Part shown: piece after piece, positions 55,318 through 64,000 of the stretch
How positions within the stretch are numbered: position 1 is the stretch's first letter
Layout: the number at the start of each line of letters is the position of its first letter
Assembly (NCBI GenBank): GCA_021186555.1
Contig: JAJKFL010000005.1
Location: 4,472,321 to 4,536,320 of the forward strand
Direction of reading: 5' to 3'
DNA: 64,000 bases
Source of the DNA: Reticulitermes speratus
Taxonomy: Eukaryota; Arthropoda; Insecta; Blattodea; Rhinotermitidae
The notes under the pieces: model-generated
Seen by the model: the letters and a program-made list of their open reading frames with translations, nothing else
Told to the model about the DNA's origin: nothing
Database searches by the model: none
Position numbers and translations under genes: made by a program

Positions 55318-56100
55318 GGCTGGAGGTAACGTACTGGAGGTAACGTGCTGGAGACAACGTGCTGGAGGCAACGTGCTGGAGGCAACGTGCTGGAGGCAAC
55401 GTGCTGGAGGCAACGTGCTGGAGGCAACGTGCTGGAGGCAACGTGCTGGAGGCAACGTGCTGGAGGCAACGTGCTGGAGGCAACGTGCTGGAGGCAACGT
55501 GCTGGAGGCAACGTGCTGGAGGCAACGTGCTGGAGGCACGTGCTGGAGGCAACGTGCTGGAGGCAACGTGCTGGAGGCAACGTGCGGGAGGCAACGTGCG
55601 GGAGGCAACGTGCGGGAGGCAACGTGCTGGAGCAACGTGCTGGAGGCAACGTGCTGGAGGCAACGTGCTGGAGGCAACGTGCGGGAGGCAACGTGCGGGA
55701 GGCAACGTGCGGGAGGCAACGTGCTGGAGACAACGTGCTGGAGGCAACGTGCGGGAGGCAACGTGCGGGAGGCAACGTGCGGGAGGCAACGTGCGGGAGG
55801 CAACGTGCGGGAGACAACGTGCTGGAGACAACGTGCTGGAGACAACGTGCTGGAGGCAACGTGCTGGAGGCAACGTGCTGGAGGCAACGTGCTGGAGGCA
55901 ACGTGCTGGAGGCAACGTGCTGGAGGCAACGTGCTGGAGACAACGTGCTGAGACAACGTGCTGGAGACAACGTGCTGGAGACAACGTGCTGGAGACAACG
56001 TGCTGGAGACAACGTGCTGGAGACAACGTGCTGGAGACAACGTGCTGGAGGTAACGTGCGGGAGACAAGGTGCGGGAGACAACGTGCTGGAGACAACGTG
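55318..56100. repeat. Tandem array, 14-bp unit, about 56 copies
   Basis: Unit GTGCTGGAGGCAAC with variants CTGGAGAC and CGGGAGGC in runs. A few copies have deletions. As 14 is not a multiple of three, each frame cycles through the unit in 42 bp and all look open on both strands. The 280- to 345-codon frames here are artefacts. Confidence 0.97.
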
Positions 56101-56321
56101 CCCCCGATATCAGGCCATCGACGCCCCTGCTGCCGCGAACGCCCCAAGCCGAGCAACAATCATGTCGAAAGCGCATCTCAGAGTTGAATAATGACTGTAC
56201 ACTCCAAAGGAGTTAAGCGACGCGCAGCGCCGAGGAGTGTAATGCAGGGAAACATATTACCACGTTTTTAGCCAGGTTGTATAAATTCGAAAATTGGGAA
56301 CGTCTTTACACTTTGCGCGAT

Positions 56322-56540
56322 TTTTAGGCTTCTGCGACTACGAACATGATATCTGCGCTCTTCTGGGATATTACACAGCGTGTGGTAATTATGTACCGAC
56401 GTTTCGGGACAACCTATCGGTCCCATTTTCAAGGTTCAAGAAGTCTTGTTTCTTGAAGATGGGGCCGATAGGTTGTCCCGAAACGTCGGTACACAATCAT
56501 CACACGCTGCGTAATATCCAAGAAGAGCCCAGATATCCCT
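56322..56540. mobile_element. Hairpin family H, compact copy
   Basis: Left GTACCGACGTTTCGGGACAA and CTATCGGTCCCATTTTCAAG; right CTTGAAGATGGGGCCGATAG and TTGTCCCGAAACGTCGGTAC. Only about 15 bp separates the arms. Outer segments TTTTAGGCTTCTGCGACTAC and ATATCCAAGAAGAGC. Confidence 0.9.
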
Positions 56541-56739
56541 AGTTACTTTTTTAAAACTTTTCAAAATGGAAGAATATATTAGAAGCAATTGAATAAAAAG
56601 GGTTACAATATTTTGGACGCGTAAGAAGAATGTCAGAAAATAGTGCCATGGAGAATTCTGGAACTGGAATCTTGATGATGCAGAATGAAAAAAACAGTTG
56701 TAATAAATAAAGTTATTTTGCCACATACAGTTAATTAAC

Positions 56740-56960
56740 CTGGGATTTTACCATCGGCACTGGGGAGACGGGTATTGTGACTAGCCTAAGCGTGCTTCAA
56801 TTCCCGGCAGAAGCAACACAAATTTCCCTCTCTAAAACATTCAATAGGTACTGGGGGGGGGGGGTGACTCTTGCTCTCGGGGGTCTAACGACTATTGCAT
56901 GAAGCTAACCACTTACTTCCGTCTAATATAAGGGTAAAAACGCGTTAAGCTATACCGTCA
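56740..56960 (+). mobile_element. Degenerate SINE, probably family C, with poly-G
   Basis: A B-box-like TTCAATTCCCGGCAG, then CATTCAATAGGTACTGGG, a G run of about 12 bp near 56850-56862, GCATGAAGCTAACCACTTAC and GTTAAGCTATACCGTCACTC follow the family C order weakly. Confidence 0.45.
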
Positions 56961-57061
56961 CTCCCCCTTATGCCTTTATGGTTTGGTGCTTAAATAACCC
57001 TTTAAACCCCAGTGGTTACTATATGTACCGCCAGGTTTAACATTCACAAATTCTACGTTCT

Positions 57062-59463
57062 GCCCACACAGTGTATTTATGTGTTTTGTGTGGATCTCAG
57101 AACAAACAGCGATTATTTCACTGTACAGCATTAACTGACTGATTTGTATAACTGAGACGGAGTGTGTTTACTGCGCGGTACGGACTGTATTTATGTGTTT
57201 TGTGTGGATCTCAGAACAAACAGCGATTATTTCACTGTACAGCATTAACTGACTGGTTTGTATAACTGAGACGGAGTGTGTTTACTGCGCGGTAAGGACT
57301 GTATTTATGTGTTTTGTGTGGATCTCAGAACAAACAGCGATTATCTCACTGTACAGCATTAACTGACTGGTTTGTATAACTGAGACGGAGTGTGTTTACT
57401 GCGCGGTAAGGACTGTATTTATGTGTTTTGTGTGGATCTCAGAACAAACAGCGATTATCTCACTGTACAACATTAACTGACTGGTTTGTATAACTGAGAC
57501 GGAGTGTGTTTACTGCGCGGTACGGACTGTATTTATGTGTTTTGTGTGGCTCTCAGAACAAACAGCGATTATCTCACTGTACAACATTAACTGACTGGTT
57601 TGTATAACTGAGACGGAGTGTGTTTACTGCGCGGTACGGACTGTATTTATGTGTTTTGTGTGGATCTCAGAACAAACAGCGATTATTTCACTGTACAGCA
57701 TTAACTGACTGGTTTGTATAACTGAGACGGAGTGTGTTTACTGCGCGGTAAGGACTGTATTTATGTGTTTTGTGTGGATCTCAGAACAAACAGCGATTAT
57801 CTCACTGTACAACATTAACTGACTGGTTTGTATAACTGAGACGGAGTGTGTTTACTGCGCGGTACGGACTGTATTTATGTGTTTTGTGTGGATCTCAGAA
57901 CAAACAGCGATTATCTCACTGTACAACATTAACTGACTGGTTTGTATAACTGAGACGGAGTGTGTTTACTGCGCGGTACGGACTGTATTTATGTGTTTTG
58001 TGTGGATCTCAGAACAAACAGCGATTATTTCACTGTACAACATTAACTGACTGGTTTGTATAACTGAGACGGAGTGTGTTTACTGCGCGGTACGGACTGT
58101 ATTTATGTATTTTGTGTGGATCTCAGAACAAACAGCGATTATTTCACTATACAGCATTAACTGACTGGTTTGTATAACTGAGACGGAGTGTGTTTACTGT
58201 GCGGTACGGACTGTATTTATGTGTTTTGTGTGGATCTCAGAACAAACAGCGATTATTTCACTATACAGCATTAACTGACTGGTTTGTATAACTGAGACGG
58301 AGTGTGTTTACTGTGCGGTACGGACTGTATTTATGTGTTTTGTGTGGATCTCAGAACAAACAGCGATTATTTCACTGTACAACATTAACTGACTGGTTTG
58401 TATAACTGAGACGGAGTGTGTTTACTGCGCGGTACGGACTGTATTTATGTATTTTGTGTGGATCTCAGAACAAACAGCGATTATTTCACTATACAGCATT
58501 AACTGACTGGTTTGTATAACTGAGACGGAGTGTGTTTACTGTGCGGTACGGACTGTATTTATGTGTTTTGTGTGGATCTCAGAACAAACAGCGATTATTT
58601 CACTGTACAGCATTAACTGACTGGTTTGTATAACTGAGACGGAGTGTGTTTACTGCGCGGTACGGACTGTATTTATGTGTTTTGTGTGGATCTCAGAACA
58701 AACAGCGATTATTTCACTGTACAACATTAACTGACTGGTTTGTATAACTGAGACGGAGTGTGTTTACTGCGCGGTACGGACTGTATTTATGTATTTTGTG
58801 TGGATTTCAGAACAAACAGCGATTATTTCACTATACAGCATTAACTGACTGGTTTGTATAACTGAGACGGAGTGTGTTTACTGTGCGGTACGGACTGTAT
58901 TTATGTGTTTTGTGTGGATCTCAGAACAAACAGCGATTATTTCACTATACAGCATTAACTGACTGGTTTGTATAACTGAGACGGAGTGTGTTTACTGTGC
59001 GGTACGGACTGTATTTATGTGTTTTGTGTGGATCTCAGAACAAACAGCGATTATTTCACTGTACAACATTAACTGACTGGTTTGTATAACTGAGACGGAG
59101 TGTGTTTACTGCGCGGTACGGACTGTATTTATGTTTTTGTGTGGATCTCAGAACAAACAGCGATTATTTCACTACACAGCATTAACTGACTGGTTTGTAT
59201 AACTGAGACGGAGTGTGTTTACTGTGCGGTACGGACTGTATTTATGTGTTTTGTGTGGATCTCAGAACAAACAGCGATTATTTCACTATACAGCATTAAC
59301 TGACTGGTTTGTATAAACTGAGACGGAGTGTGTTTACTGTGCGGTACGGACTGTATTTATGTGTTTTGTGTGGATCTCAGAACAAACAGCGATTATTTCA
59401 CTGTACAGCATTAACTGACTGGTTTGTATAACCGAGACAGAGTGTGTTTACTGCGCGGTACGA
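57062..59463. repeat. Tandem array, 114-bp unit, about 21 copies
   Basis: GACTGTATTTATG recurs at 57183, 57297, 57411 and on with period 114. The unit also contains GATCTCAGAACAAACAGCGA and TATAACTGAGACGGAGTGTG. Common variant sites are TGTACAGC/TATACAGC/TGTACAAC and GCGCGG/GTGCGG, which recur in blocks. The array arises from within family G. Confidence 0.97.
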
Positions 59464-59907
59464 GCTGAATCTTTATATATAATTCAGGTTAATCTTAGTC
59501 TTTAAGGCTTCAAGCACAGTAAATACGTCCCCTCTAGTTGACCGCCTATCATCTAGTGTCACGGATCCAGGAAGCTGCACACTAACAGTGAACTGCGTCG
59601 AATTATTTTTCCGGCAGATAATTTCATTCTAGTTATTAGACCTGTTTTAGTTCCTGTTGATGTGGGCTCGACTCTCCCTTGGCATATACATACGTCTGTA
59701 TATATTTACATTTCTCTCATGAGACTTCCAAAGCAATGCACGAATACACACGCTTCAATGTAACTAATTTAATTTTATATTTGTTTATTGACTGTAAACA
59801 GAATGTTACCTTCAGCCAGTTCCTGCACTAAACAGTAAATTGTAGTGCTGACATAAAGTCGTATGCACTAACGTTGTTTGTGTAGGTCACGTCCACATAC
59901 ACGTTTA
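59464..59907. other. Unassigned spacer
   Basis: No gene or repeat recognised apart from the SINE beginning at 59919. Confidence 0.4.
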
Positions 59908-59918
59908 TACATTTTAAA

Positions 59919-60230
59919 AGGTAAAGCAATCCCATTACAGGCCTGGACAGACCCTGAGGGGTCCAGGAGGTTGAGGCTCCCAGATTTGTAGACAATCGGC
60001 ACATGAAGGTGGTAAGGTTGTCAGCCCTACGCACCGGCCGCCTTTACCCCCCAGGCAAATATTCCTGGTACTCATTTCTGTTAGAGGTTGAGTAGACCCC
60101 AGGGCCATAGTGCGACCGAAACGATTATGTCAAGGAATTAATTCCAATGACACCATCGGGAATCGAACCCGCGACGTTCCGGTTTGTAGCGCAGTGCCTC
60201 AACCAACTGCGCTACCGCGCGCCCACATTT
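59919..60230 (-). mobile_element. SINE family D, full length, 11-bp duplication
   Basis: On the - strand the head GGGCGCGCGGTAGCGCAGTT is tRNA-like (GTAGCGCAGT A-box half), with B box GGTTCGATTCCCG near 60155-60172. The body includes TCATGTGCCGATTGTCTACA. Flanking repeats TACATTTTAAA at 59908-59918 and 60231-60241. Length about 312 bp. Confidence 0.94.
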
Positions 60231-60440
60231 TACATTTTAAACGTAATTTCCTCCAACAAAATTTAGAAGCACATTCTGTTTTGTAATCAATTGAATTATT
60301 ATTGTACTTATATAATTCAACTATTTGGAATAGTAACTAATTTATAAACATTTTATACTGATTGTTTGTAAAAGAGAGGCGTCTCTTTCATTACGCTTCC
60401 TTTTATATAATTGTGAAACTAGCTGATGATGGCCGTAATA

Positions 60441-60517
60441 CAGGGTATACACAAAAGAATGGTGCGGTTTATATGTGTATATACATATAAACCGCACCAT
60501 TCGTTTGTGTATACCTG
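60441..60517. mobile_element. Hairpin MITE family M, copy 2
   Basis: CAGGGTATACACAAAAGAAT to ATTCGTTTGTGTATACCTG with a symmetrical ATATGTGTATATACATAT centre. TA on both sides. Confidence 0.9.
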
Positions 60518-60523
60518 TATAAT

Positions 60524-60638
60524 GGATCCCGGTATACAGAGTCTCTCGGAGACAGCCTACGTACTTAACGAAAGATAACACAGTGTTATCCTTCGTTAAG
60601 TACGTAGGCTGCCTCCGAGACACTATATACCAGGATCC
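60524..60638. repeat. Palindrome of 115 bp
   Basis: GGATCCCGGTATACAGAGTC on the left and GACACTATATACCAGGATCC on the right are inverted. Inner arms GCCTACGTACTTAACGAAAG pair with CTTCGTTAAGTACGTAGGCT. A single-arm relative (CGTTAAGTGCGTAGCCTTAG) lies at 63677-63700. No obvious TA duplication; class unknown. Confidence 0.8.
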
Positions 60639-60755
60639 ACTACACTTATACAACTATACCACAAGAACTGCCTACAGTTTGACTTTTTTTTACCCTTTCT
60701 ACTGTATGCAAAGGTTGCTAGTTTGTTTTTGTGCGTGTTACTGTGATTTTATGCC

Positions 60756-60790
60756 CTGATGATGAACCCATTAGGGATCGAAACATGTAG
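60756..60790 (+). other. Hammerhead-like core motif
   Basis: CTGATGA (60756-60762), a stem-loop with CCC/GGG pairing, then GAAA (60780-60783) and CATGTAG. The conserved core order is intact, but flanking stem I pairing is weak. It sits in the 3'-end-like sequence upstream of a SINE. See findings. Confidence 0.35.
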
Positions 60791-60838
60791 CAGTGTTCAA
60801 TGTGATATTGTAATAAAAATATGTAAGGAACAGTATTG

Positions 60839-61121
60839 GTGGGCCGCGATAGCGCAGTCGGTATAGCGACTTGTTACGGGCTGGACGGTCCGGGGATCGA
60901 ATCCCGGTGGGGGCGAGATCTTCCGCACCCGTCCAGACGGCCCTGGGGCCCACCCAGCCTCCTGTACAACGGGTACCGGGTCTCTTTCCCGGGGGTAAAG
61001 CGGCCAGGGCGTGGCGTTGACCACCCACTCCCATTTTAGCGCCGAGGTTAAAGAAAGAGTAGAGCTATACCTCTGCTCCCCTCTGGGCCTTCATGGCCCG
61101 TTTTAGGGTGAACTTTACCTT
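60839..61121 (+). mobile_element. SINE family C, full length, 15-bp duplication
   Basis: tRNA-like head with GCGATAGCGCAGTCGGTATA and B box GGATCGAATCCCGGTGG. Body GTCCAGACGGCCC, GCCTCCTGTACAACGGGTAC; tail GTAGAGCTATACCTCTGC and GGGTGAACTTTACC. Flanked by perfect TAAGGAACAGTATTG at 60824-60838 and 61122-61136. It is the reference copy for family C; frames on both strands are SINE translations. Confidence 0.96.
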
Positions 61122-61134
61122 TAAGGAACAGTAT

Positions 61135-61315
61135 TGTGTATTTTGTTGGTCTCAGTGTTGTGAACTGGTTATCGACAGTGCACGGTGTGAACAATATAAA
61201 TATATTTATCTTTGTTCAGAGATCCATACAAAACATAAGCGCATTCTGTCGACAAAAAGTATAAATTTTCTATATTAAACCTGGCGATATCAAAATAACC
61301 GCCGGAATTTGCAGG
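61135..61315 (-). repeat. Dispersed repeat family G, reverse copy
   Basis: On the - strand: TTAACCCTGCAAATTCCGGC, CGCCAGGTTTAATATAGAAA, GCGCTTATGTTTTGTATGGA, TCTCTGAACAAAG. This follows in order the single-copy flank and first unit of the 114-bp array at 56993-57160. Confidence 0.65.
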
Positions 61316-61504
61316 GTTAATAAAAGGATTGCGTACATGACAGTGTTAAGTCTCAAAACAAGTGTTAAACGCTGCATGCAACTTTTTGTCTTTGCACGTG
61401 ATTAGTATGAAGAAAAACTAGAGAAGTGATCACGTTTTCTCTTAGCTAAATTTGTTCATCTTAAGGAAAATAAACGCACTATTACAACAATTTTATCTTC
61501 TATA

Positions 61505-61583
61505 CAGGGCATACACAAAAGAATGGTGCGGTTTCAAACCAGCAGACAAAGTCCAAAGCACCATTATTTTATGTATGTCCTGT
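61505..61583. mobile_element. Hairpin MITE family M, copy 3, divergent right arm
   Basis: Left arm CAGGGCATACACAAAAGAAT with GGTGCGGTTTC intact; right arm GCACCATTATTTTATGTATG then TCCTG decayed. TA flanks at 61503-61504 and 61584-61585. Confidence 0.85.
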
Positions 61584-61863
61584 ATTCTATGCGATTACCC
61601 GTCATTACACATGTCAACGGTTACAGAAATGAACTGTGAGCACCCAGACAGTACATACATCCTGCACACAGCCGACGTCGCGGTGTGAGCAGCTCTGCCT
61701 GCTATGTCAGTTGTGTACACAAACAGGCCAGTCAGAGTTTCCTGCAATTTGCCTGTTTACTGACCATGGCAGTCAGGCAATCAATATTTCGAGGCCACGT
61801 TAGCAGCTGCGTTTGTTGTGGGTCTTTCATTGCTTAAGTAATCGATAACTTCTTCATTCTAGC

Positions 61864-61940
61864 ACAGGCCTATCGAACACTCGGCCCGCGGGCTACACGT
61901 GGCCCGCAGAGCTGTATAATGTGGCCCAATAAGATTTTGA
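61864..61940. mobile_element. Possible hAT terminal fragment
   Basis: CACAGGCCTATCGAACACTC followed by GGCCCGCGGGCTACACGTGG CCCGC resembles the ends of some hAT elements, which start CAGG and carry CGGCCCGCGGGC. No partner end was found. Confidence 0.35.
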
Positions 61941-61946
61941 AATGTA

Positions 61947-62159
61947 CAGGGTGCGTCAGTGAATCGGGCGATTTTGCAACACTGTTTTATCCGGTTTGGC
62001 AACACTGGGGGGCGGATGCCGCTATCGCCATTTTGAAATTGAAAAAATGTAAATTCTTTTATATATATACATTGTGTTCATATGTGTTAAAACTAAATAA
62101 ATGAAAGCATTTACTGTTCATGACGGTTTTAAAATCGCCCGATTCACTGACGCACCCTG
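61947..62159. mobile_element. MITE, 213 bp, perfect 29-bp terminal inverted repeats
   Basis: CAGGGTGCGTCAGTGAATCG continuing GGCGATTTT at the left, with its exact complement ending CACTGACGCACCCTG at the right. TA at 61945-61946 and 62160-62161. No coding capacity; Tc1/mariner-type. Confidence 0.95.
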
Positions 62160-62373
62160 TATAAAGTTGTACTGTCCGCCTTTCAGAGGAAGACAGCAAA
62201 TATTCTTGCGGAATATTGAAAATGTTTTTGCTTGTCCCGTGTTTTGTTGCAGCTTTGTATGTATGTACGTACAATTTATGTATATATGTATATGCTGTTG
62301 AAGTGTTAGGGATCATAATTTTGGCAAAATTTGGAAGTGTTTTATGACGTAACACTCCTGGTTGAAGTATATA

Positions 62374-62451
62374 CAGGGCATACACAAAAGAATGGTGCGG
62401 TTTTAATAGTGTTAACTATTAAATCCGCACCATTCTTTTGTGTATTCCCTG
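62374..62451. mobile_element. Hairpin MITE family M, copy 4
   Basis: CAGGGCATACACAAAAGAAT to ATTCTTTTGTGTATTCCCTG with centre TAATAGTGTTAACTATTA. TA at 62372-62373 and 62452-62453. Confidence 0.92.
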
Positions 62452-62612
62452 TATTTGCGTTGCAGTTATAAAGTTTCTTTCTTCATGTTCTTAAATCGAT
62501 TCATATGATCTTCACTGCCTGCTGCAGTCTTAAGGTGACTCATCACCGTTGTCTTTGTCAATCAATATGTATTTCGTGATCGTACAGTGACACACATCAC
62601 TGTAACGAAATA

Positions 62613-63613
62613 CAGTGGAACCTCGAACTTCGAAAACAATCCGTTCCCAGAGACGGTTCGACTTTCAAGTTGTTCGACTTTCGAGTTAAATTTCCCCATA
62701 AGAAATAATGTAAATTGAATTAATCCGTTCCAGACCCCCAAAATTTACCCAATACAAAATATTTTAAGTGCCTATTTCAAAAGATCATAATGATAAAACA
62801 AGTATATTTAATTTCAATAATTGAAAATTTTTATTTATAATAGTACATACATAAAAAATATTGTATAATAATCAATCAATAATAATAATAGGAGGGATAT
62901 TACTGTTCACTGGAAGGTGAATTACCCTTCTTTCATCTGGACCAAGCAGAGAGAGAAGGCGACCACGTGACGACCACGTGACGACCACGTCATTCTTTGT
63001 TCGACTTTCGAGTTAAATTTCCCCATAAGAAATAATGTAAATTGAATTAATCCGTTCCAGACCCCCAAAATTTACCCAATATAAAACATTTTAAGTGTCG
63101 ATTTCAAAAGATCATAATGATAAAACATATTATAATATAAAATTTATTATTTATAATAATTAAAATTATTATTAAATATAATAATAAAATAAATAATTCA
63201 ATCAATATAATATAGGAGGGATATTACTGTTCACTGGAAGGTGAATTACCTTCTTTCATCTGGAATCCACTAGTTGAGAGTTGTGTTTCTTTAACATTAC
63301 CACCACTTGATTTTTCTTTGGAGATAAACCTGTCTAATGTCAGTTTAAAACTTTCGCGGCGACATGATTCAATATAGTCTTCTCGGGCGCACAGCCGCGT
63401 CAACTCGATTGAATACAACGTTTCGGGGACTAGCTCCGTCCCCATCCTCAGGCAAAAAGCAGAGAGAGAGAAGGCGACCACGTGACGACCACGTGATTCT
63501 TTGTTCGACTTTCGAGTTTTTGTTCGAGTTTCAAAACCGGAATTTCCTTGAATTTTTTGTTCGAGTTTCAAGTTGTTCGAACATCAAACCGTTCGAAGTT
63601 CGAAGGTCCACTG
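62613..63613. mobile_element. TA-flanked pogo/Tc1-like MITE with internal duplication
   Basis: Ends CAGTGGAACCTCGAACTTCG and its inverse CGAAGTTCGAAGGTCCACTG. TA at 62611-62612 and 63614-63615. Internally, 62680-62990 and 63000-63480 share TTCGACTTTCGAGTTAAATT, AATCCGTTCCAGACCCCCAA, GGAGGGATATTACTGTTCAC and GAGAAGGCGACCACGTGACG, so the interior is duplicated. The second half also contains a segment with ACAACGTTTCGGGGAC and CCCATCCTCAGG (hammerhead-like on the - strand). No transposase. Confidence 0.88.
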
Positions 63614-63615
63614 TA

Positions 63616-64000
63616 CATATTTATTGATAACACAACGGTGATGAATCACCTGAAGACTGTCTGTGTTTTGTCTACCGTTAAGTGCGTAGCCTTAGGAGAC
63701 GAAGGACAGTCACTCGTAATGTAGGACGAAGATTTGAGTGCAAATGTGACTTACGAACACACTAATTTTGCTACAAAAGGCTTAATAAGTAAACAAAATT
63801 AGTTGTAAGAGTTGTTTATCCGTATTGTGACGTCATATTTCTCAACCATTCAGTATACGGTGCAACACCTCCGAAACATCCACACGCTGCTCCAAATTAC
63901 AGTTGTAACAATCCTGTCCGATACACATATTACACGGAGAATTTCCATCAGTTCTACGTGTACAGGAGACCAAAATGTTGTTAAGAAATTGTTTATGTAA
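63616..64000. other. Unassigned right edge
   Basis: Apart from the half-palindrome relative near 63677-63706, nothing was recognised. The frame from 63812 runs off the window without support. Confidence 0.4.

Noticed and set aside
55045-56191. Five overlapping frames of 190-345 codons rich in cysteine, arginine or proline
   Set aside because: The 14-bp unit without stops explains them in all frames. The flanking part of one is an H hairpin.
60839-60910. tRNA gene with B box GATCGAATCCC
   Set aside because: It is the head of a family C SINE framed by a 15-bp duplication and followed by the family body.

Overview
The window looks like gene-poor, repeat-dominated eukaryotic DNA, most likely from an insect. 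A cockroach such as Periplaneta is my best guess, based on remembered resemblance of the reverse-transcriptase fragments and tRNA-like SINEs; I could not search for it. Nothing looks bacterial or viral: there are no operons, no ribosome-binding sites, no rRNA and no intact tRNA gene. No complete host gene is visible. Nearly all long open frames come from tandem arrays or decayed transposons. The only host-gene-like signal is a weak candidate set of small spliced exons on the + strand (27626-27651, 29528-29590, possibly 29686-29736).

Tandem arrays make up roughly 30 percent of the window: 100-bp unit (1-942), 70-bp (3188-6854, with a 350-bp five-unit higher-order repeat), 32-bp (10528-10890), 25-bp (14600-15150), 19-bp (15755-15945), 20-bp (32126-32292), 42-bp (36475-42550, about 145 copies), 93-bp (46398-49652, 35 copies), 36-bp (51813-52787), 14-bp (55318-56100) and 114-bp (57062-59463). 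The 42-, 93- and 36-bp units are multiples of three and lack stops in some frames, which creates spurious proteins of up to 1108 residues.

The rest is a mosaic of mobile elements. I separate five SINE families, several with clear target-site duplications: A (tRNA-Leu-like head), B, C, D and a small E. There are three sets of LINE carboxy-terminal or 3'-end fragments (L1, L2, L3), a gutted mariner, two non-autonomous hAT-like elements (one with a perfect 8-bp duplication), TA-flanked Tc1/mariner/pogo-like MITEs including a repeated hairpin of about 80 bp (family M), and dispersed families F (481 bp) and G.

Three signals deserve most attention. (1) A palindrome of about 2.1 kb at 18296-20410 has near-identical arms carrying a multimeric, chimeric SINE, with a double hairpin at its centre. 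(2) A recurrent inverted-repeat family (H) and its relatives carry a motif resembling a minimal hammerhead ribozyme core (CTGANGA, short stem, GAAA), as known from Penelope-like retroelements. (3) Nested insertions record a relative order of events, for example three SINEs at the same TATTAATT target inside one Tc1-like element.
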